A stretch of 8,918 bases of DNA, taken from NCBI GenBank assembly GCA_019242065.1, contig JAFAWJ010000634.1, positions 1-8,918 of the forward strand, in the 5' to 3' direction. This stretch comes from Chloroflexota bacterium (GTDB lineage: Bacteria; Chloroflexota; UBA6077; CF-72). The translations under genes were made by a program, and so were the position numbers. Below, in pieces: positions 5,346 to 8,918 of this stretch (positions are counted from its first letter, which is position 1; every line of letters begins with the position of its first letter). The notes under the pieces were generated by a model. That model had not been told where the DNA came from. It did no database searches and was given only the letters and a program-made list of their open reading frames with translations.

Positions 5346-6493
5346 GGCACGTGAGGCGTCCACTCGTCGCCGCCGCACTCGCCACCGCGGCTCTGGCCCC
5401 CATCCTCTCCGAGCTGCGCGTAGCCAGACCCGTCCAACCCCGTACAGACACCTGGCAAACACTGCCGATCCAGCCCCCAGGCACGGCCCGCCTCGGCCTC
5501 AATGTCCGCCTGCCCCAAGTCGACGCTATGGGCCTCGATCCGCACGCCGCCCTCCAGCGTCTGCTCGACTATCCGTTCGAGCTGTTGCGTCTGGGTGCCT
5601 ACTGGAGCCGCCTCGAGCCCGCGCCTGGTCAGTTCGTCCCCGACGAGCTCGACCGATTCCTCGACGCCGCCGAACGCGCCGGAAAGCAGGTCTGGCTGGC
5701 CCTCGGCGCAGTGAAGACCTTTGGCTACCCCGAGTTCTTCGTTCCCGCCCACCGCCTGCCGCGACCCATCCGCGAAGGCGTGCTGGTTCGAGCCGACGAC
5801 CATGCCTGGCTGCTGCAGCCGGCGCTCGACCACCTGGCGCGACTCGTGGAGCGGTACCGTCAGCGCGCCTGCATCGTCGGCTGGCAAATCGAGCATGAGG
5901 CGGTCGACCCGCTCGGGCTCGAGCACTCGTGGCGCCTCGCTGCCGACTTCGTCGCCGCTGAGATCGCCACCGTCCGGCGTGCCGACCCCGCTCGACCCAT
6001 CCTGCTGAATGGCTTTCTGCCGATGTCGATCCCGGTCGCCGCGCAGCAGTGGTGGCGCACCCGCGACCAGGGTGACTCGCTCGCCTTCGCCCTGGACCAC
6101 GCCGACGTCGTCGGACTGGACGTGTACCCGCGTCACGGCCTGGTGAGTCTCGGGCCGCTCACCGTCTATCTGGATGGTGGTCGTCGGCCGCTCGAACGTC
6201 GCCTGCGCACCAGCCTGATCGACCAGGCCAGAGCCAGAGGCCGTCGAGTGATGGTCTCCGAGGGTCAGGCCGAGCCGTGGGAAACCGTGGTCCAGCCTCC
6301 TGATCCAGCCAGCGGAGTCCTGTACAGCTGCTCGCCCGAGCAGATGCTGCAGACCTACAACGCGTGCCTGCGCTGGACGCCCGACCTGGAGGCCTACCTG
6401 TTCTGGGGCGCCGAGTACTGGCTGCAACGCGAACAGTCCGGCGATCCGAGTTTTCTACGCGCCTTCGGCCGAGTCCTCGACAGTCGGACGTAG
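5342..6493 (+). CDS. Exported or anchored glycoside hydrolase, clan GH-A type TIM barrel (putative)
   Basis: The product is 383 residues. RRPLVAAALATAALAPIL at the N-terminus resembles a signal peptide or anchor. The rest has (beta/alpha)8 glycosidase landmarks: LGLNVRLPQ and FELLRLGAYWSRLEP near 51-93 (strand 1-2), WLALGAVK at 118-125, GWQIEHE at 180-186 and VMVSEGQAEPW at 303-313, then AYLFWGAEYW at 351-360. In clan GH-A the acid/base Glu follows strand 4 and the nucleophile Glu follows strand 7. These fit Glu186 and Glu307 (or Glu311 of AEPW). The residue before the acid/base is normally Asn, but here it is His185. GTG 5342 overlaps the cupin stop as GTGA, suggesting coupled translation; GTG 5351 is also possible. 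Hydrolase of a beta-linked glycan is the likely role, substrate unknown. Confidence 0.75.
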   Translation: MRHVRRPLVAAALATAALAPILSELRVARPVQPRTDTWQTLPIQPPGTARLGLNVRLPQVDAMGLDPHAALQRLLDYPFELLRLGAYWSRLEPAPGQFVPDELDRFLDAAERAGKQVWLALGAVKTFGYPEFFVPAHRLPRPIREGVLVRADDHAWLLQPALDHLARLVERYRQRACIVGWQIEHEAVDPLGLEHSWRLAADFVAAEIATVRRADPARPILLNGFLPMSIPVAAQQWWRTRDQGDSLAFALDHADVVGLDVYPRHGLVSLGPLTVYLDGGRRPLERRLRTSLIDQARARGRRVMVSEGQAEPWETVVQPPDPASGVLYSCSPEQMLQTYNACLRWTPDLEAYLFWGAEYWLQREQSGDPSFLRAFGRVLDSRT

Positions 6494-6503
6494 CATCTGA
6501 GCC

Positions 6504-7421
6504 GTGAAGGTTGGATTCATAGGTCTCGGAACCATGGGCGCCGGTATGGCGAGCAATCTCCAGAAAGCCGGCTACGACCTGGTCGTCAACGACGTTCGCG
6601 AGGAAGCCGCTTCGCCGCACCTGGCCGCCGGAGCGGAGTGGGGCGATTCGGCCAGTCAGGTCGCCGAAGCCGCGGACGTCGTCTTCACTTCACTACCCAC
6701 GCCGCCTGACGTCGAGGCTGTCGCCCTGGGCGACAAAGGCCTGTTGCGCGGTATGGCCCCTGGCAAGGTCTATTTCGACCTCAGCACCAATTCGCCAACG
6801 CTGATTCGCCAGTTGCACGCGACGTTTGCCGAGCGTGGCGTGCATCTGCTGGATGCGCCCGTCAGCGGCGGTCCCGCCGGTGCCCGCTCGGGCAAACTCG
6901 CCATCTGGGTTGGCGGCGACCGGGAGGTCTTCGATCGGCATGCCTCCGTGCTGGGTGCGATCGGCGACCAGGTCATGTATGTCGGTCCGATTGGCGCGGG
7001 GTCGGTCGCCAAGCTCGTTCACAACTGCTCGGGCTACATGATCCAGTGCGCGCTGGCCGAGGCGTTCACGATGGGCATCAAGGCCGGCGTCGAACCGCTG
7101 GCGCTGTTCGAGGCCGTCCGCCAGGGGGCGGTTGGTCGCCAGCGCACCTTCGATCGACTGCCCGACCACTTCCTGTCCGGCAACTTCGATCCGCCAGCAT
7201 TCGCGCTGCGGCTGGCGCACAAGGACGTCAGCCTGGCCACCCAGGTCGGCCGCGAGCACAACGTCCCGATGCGTATGGCCCACCTCGCCCTGGACGAGCT
7301 CACCGAAGCGCTGAACCGCGGCTGGGGCAATCGCGATTCGCGCGTCGCCATGCTGCTGCAGGAGGAGCGTTCGCAGCTGGAAATCAAGGTCGACGAGGAC
7401 CGTTTGCGCCAAGCTATGTAA
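6504..7421 (+). CDS. Beta-hydroxyacid dehydrogenase (3-hydroxyisobutyrate dehydrogenase family)
   Basis: The 305-residue length is typical for this NAD(P)-dependent family, which oxidises beta-hydroxyacids such as 3-hydroxyisobutyrate or tartronate semialdehyde-type substrates. GFIGLGTMG at 4-12 is the Rossmann dinucleotide loop. Asp30 at the end of strand 2 (VVND) would favour NAD over NADP. DAPVSGG at 117-123 is the substrate-binding signature, GAGSVAKLVHN at 164-174 carries the catalytic Lys170 and Asn174, and KDVSLA at 240-245 is the conserved C-domain motif. The exact substrate cannot be read from sequence, and related reductases of sugar acids or glyoxylate are possible. The GTG start lies ten bases after the hydrolase stop, with no clear ribosome site, so expression probably depends on the operon. 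Three bases separate its stop from the transporter gene. Confidence 0.9.
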   Translation: MKVGFIGLGTMGAGMASNLQKAGYDLVVNDVREEAASPHLAAGAEWGDSASQVAEAADVVFTSLPTPPDVEAVALGDKGLLRGMAPGKVYFDLSTNSPTLIRQLHATFAERGVHLLDAPVSGGPAGARSGKLAIWVGGDREVFDRHASVLGAIGDQVMYVGPIGAGSVAKLVHNCSGYMIQCALAEAFTMGIKAGVEPLALFEAVRQGAVGRQRTFDRLPDHFLSGNFDPPAFALRLAHKDVSLATQVGREHNVPMRMAHLALDELTEALNRGWGNRDSRVAMLLQEERSQLEIKVDEDRLRQAM

Positions 7422-7424
7422 CGC

Positions 7425-8918
7425 ATGATTCGCGCTCGCGGCCTGGCGCGCGACTTCGGTGCGCGATGCGCCGTCGACGACGTGACACTGGAGGTGGCTG
7501 ACGGGACGCTGCTGGCGCTCCTCGGACCAAACGGCGCGGGCAAGACGACCACGGTGCGCATGCTCAGCGGTCTGCTGGCTCCGAGTCGTGGCAGCGCGTG
7601 GGTGGCGGGCCACGACGTGGTCGTCAGTCCGGCCGCGGTGCGTGCGCGCATCGGGCTGGTGACCGACGTGCCCGGCCTGTACGAGCAGATGTCGCCGCGT
7701 GCGTACCTGGACTTTTTCGGTCGCCTCTACGGACTGGACGCCAGCACCCGCGCGACTCGTATTGAGTCTCTGCTCGACGTGTTCGCGCTCGAGGCGCGCC
7801 GGGGCGATCGCATGGTCAGCTTCTCGCGCGGCATGCAGCAGAAGGTGGCGCTCGCCCGCGCCTTGCTGCACGAGCCGGCGGTCCTGTTCCTCGACGAGCC
7901 GACGGCCGGCCTGGATCCGCTTGCCGCGCGCGCCGTCCGCGAGCTGATCCTCGGGCTCAAACACGCGCGGCGCAGCATCGTGCTGTGTACGCACGACCTG
8001 GACGAAGCCGAGCGGCTGGCGGACCAGGTGGCCATCATGCAGTCGGGGCATATCCTGGCCCTGGACACGCCGGGTGCGCTGCGCGAGATGGCATCCCCCG
8101 AAACGCGCGTGCGCGTGACGCTGGCGCCGCCATTTCCCGCGTCCGCGCCGCGCGGGGTGGTCGAGTTCGTGACGGCCGAGCCGACGGTGGCCAATCCGCC
8201 GCTGGTCGCCAACCTGGTGGCCGACGGCGCGCGGATCGTGTCGGTGACGTGCACGACGCGCAGCCTGGAGGACGTCTACGCCAGCGCCGTGACGGGCGGC
8301 GAGTCCGTGCCCAGCCGCGACACGAACGGACACCTCCCTCCCGACAGGGTCGATCGCGTATGGAGTGACCCCCTCCACACTGATGGTGCCCCACTCCGTG
8401 CTAGTGAAGACCCAGTCCACGGTGGAGGTGACCCCGCAGCGCCGGCGCCGACTACTCCTGGCGCCCTGTGGCTGATTGCTCGCCGCGCGGCAGCCGAGTC
8501 CCTCAACGACCGTCTGACCCGCCTCATGAACATCATCTTCGCCCTGGTGGCCCCGGTGGCCCTCGTCCTTCTGGTCGTCCGCCCCCTGGCCGCGCTAGAC
8601 AGCGCCTCGCTGCCCCGCCAGCTGCCGTTTTACCTGCTGGTCGTCGGCCTGATGCCCGCCGTGGGCGCCGTCGGCATCGCCGCGGGACAGTTCGCCGGCG
8701 AGCGCGAGCGCGGCATCCTCACTCCCCTGTTGGCATCCCCCGCCAGCAATCTCGCCATCTTCGGCGGCAAAGTGCTGGGGTCGGTCCTGCCACCCCTGGT
8801 CTACTCGCTGATCGCCGTGATCGTCTACCTGTCGGGTCTGACGCTGACACTCGGCGCCGCCGCCATGGCTAGCCTGCCCGTCGACCTGCTGCTGGCCATG
8901 CTGCTCCTGGTGCCAACC
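7425..8918 (+). CDS. Single-chain ABC-2 type exporter: ATPase fused to permease (partial, runs off right edge)
   Basis: I followed the frame from ATG 7425 to the last base without a stop: 498 codons, 3' end missing. Residues 1-290 are a NatA/CcmA-like ATPase: Walker A GPNGAGKT (34-41), signature FSRGMQQK (133-140, replacing LSGGQ as often in ABC-2 ATPases), Walker B VLFLDEPTAGLDP (153-165) with Glu158, and H-loop His190 in CTHDLDEAE. The Q-loop has VTDVPGLYE (79-87), so Gln is replaced by Thr/Asp. TTRSLEDVYASAV (278-290) closes the ATPase C-domain. A linker of about 55 residues (292-346) follows. The permease then begins with WLIARRAAAESLNDR, a hydrophobic segment at about 369-387, another at about 402-422, the ABC-2 motif AGERERGILTPLLASP (424-439) and helices near 450-472 and 483-497. 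Direction is presumably export; cargo unknown. NatA and NatB are usually separate chains. It starts three bases after the dehydrogenase. Confidence 0.9.
   Translation, partial: MIRARGLARDFGARCAVDDVTLEVADGTLLALLGPNGAGKTTTVRMLSGLLAPSRGSAWVAGHDVVVSPAAVRARIGLVTDVPGLYEQMSPRAYLDFFGRLYGLDASTRATRIESLLDVFALEARRGDRMVSFSRGMQQKVALARALLHEPAVLFLDEPTAGLDPLAARAVRELILGLKHARRSIVLCTHDLDEAERLADQVAIMQSGHILALDTPGALREMASPETRVRVTLAPPFPASAPRGVVEFVTAEPTVANPPLVANLVADGARIVSVTCTTRSLEDVYASAVTGGESVPSRDTNGHLPPDRVDRVWSDPLHTDGAPLRASEDPVHGGGDPAAPAPTTPGALWLIARRAAAESLNDRLTRLMNIIFALVAPVALVLLVVRPLAALDSASLPRQLPFYLLVVGLMPAVGAVGIAAGQFAGERERGILTPLLASPASNLAIFGGKVLGSVLPPLVYSLIAVIVYLSGLTLTLGAAAMASLPVDLLLAMLLLVPT
8322..8435 (+). other. 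Compositionally odd linker segment inside the fused ABC transporter gene
   Basis: Of 37 codons from residue 300 to 336, 20 end in G or C; the 37 codons just before all do. The segment also holds TGGAGTGACCCC (8361-8372) repeated almost exactly as TGGAGGTGACCCC (8423-8435), CCTCCAC (8372-8378) inverted as GTGGAGG (8422-8428), and GGAGTG (8362-8367) inverted as CACTCC (8392-8397). It encodes the stretch between ATPase and permease. Confidence 0.6.

Noticed and set aside
4853..6427. Long minus-strand open frame of 524 codons opposite the cupin and hydrolase genes
   Set aside because: High GC removes stop codons on the antisense strand. The translation has no recognisable domain, whereas the plus strand has intact cupin and glycosidase motifs.
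6693..8420. Long minus-strand open frame of 575 codons opposite the dehydrogenase and ATPase
   Set aside because: Plus-strand frames carry complete Rossmann and ABC motifs; the minus frame is Arg/His/Ala-rich shadow. Only its first ~35 codons look protein-like, reported as a finding about the linker.

Overview
The window is high-GC bacterial DNA whose coding regions show near-saturated G/C at third codon positions. The gene set is a eubacterial initiation factor IF-3, a G1-type glutamic peptidase, a GT-C glycosyltransferase with a soluble tail, and an ABC-2 exporter of NatA/NatB type. It would fit a Chloroflexota-like or other high-GC environmental bacterium; this placement is an inference from composition and protein style, not a phylogenetic result.

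Layout. Bases 1-89 hold the last codons of an unidentified plus-strand gene. It converges on infC (minus strand, 218-1057). The gap between them contains a nested 74-base inverted repeat and a separate 11-bp hairpin, which probably terminate transcription from both sides. infC is best read from an AUU codon at 1057 with a well-placed GGGAG Shine-Dalgarno. The first ATG, at 940, would delete the start of the N-terminal domain. The protein carries an extra ~100-residue Ala/Pro/Ser tail containing a 24-residue tandem duplication. The usual partners rpmI and rplT do not follow it.

Divergent from infC is a membrane-anchored protein (1251-2894). It has one N-terminal membrane segment, an NTF2/IMS-like domain, a ~100-residue Gly-Gln repeat linker and a C-terminal G1 (eqolisin-type) peptidase domain. 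It ends at a textbook Rho-independent terminator (2913-2950).

From 3151 to the right edge five plus-strand genes lie close together (47-base gap, 4-base overlap, 10-base gap, 3-base gap). They are a polytopic GT-C glycosyltransferase, a one-domain cupin, an exported clan-A-like glycoside hydrolase, a beta-hydroxyacid dehydrogenase, and a single-chain ABC transporter with ATPase and ABC-2 permease fused in one frame. The last gene is cut by the window edge. The arrangement looks like one operon concerned with building, trimming or exporting a glycan or glycoconjugate, but no substrate can be named from sequence.

Most noteworthy are the AUU-started infC with its repeat tail, the anchored G1 peptidase architecture, and the fused ABC transporter. 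Its interdomain linker loses the local codon bias and reads more like coding DNA on the opposite strand.
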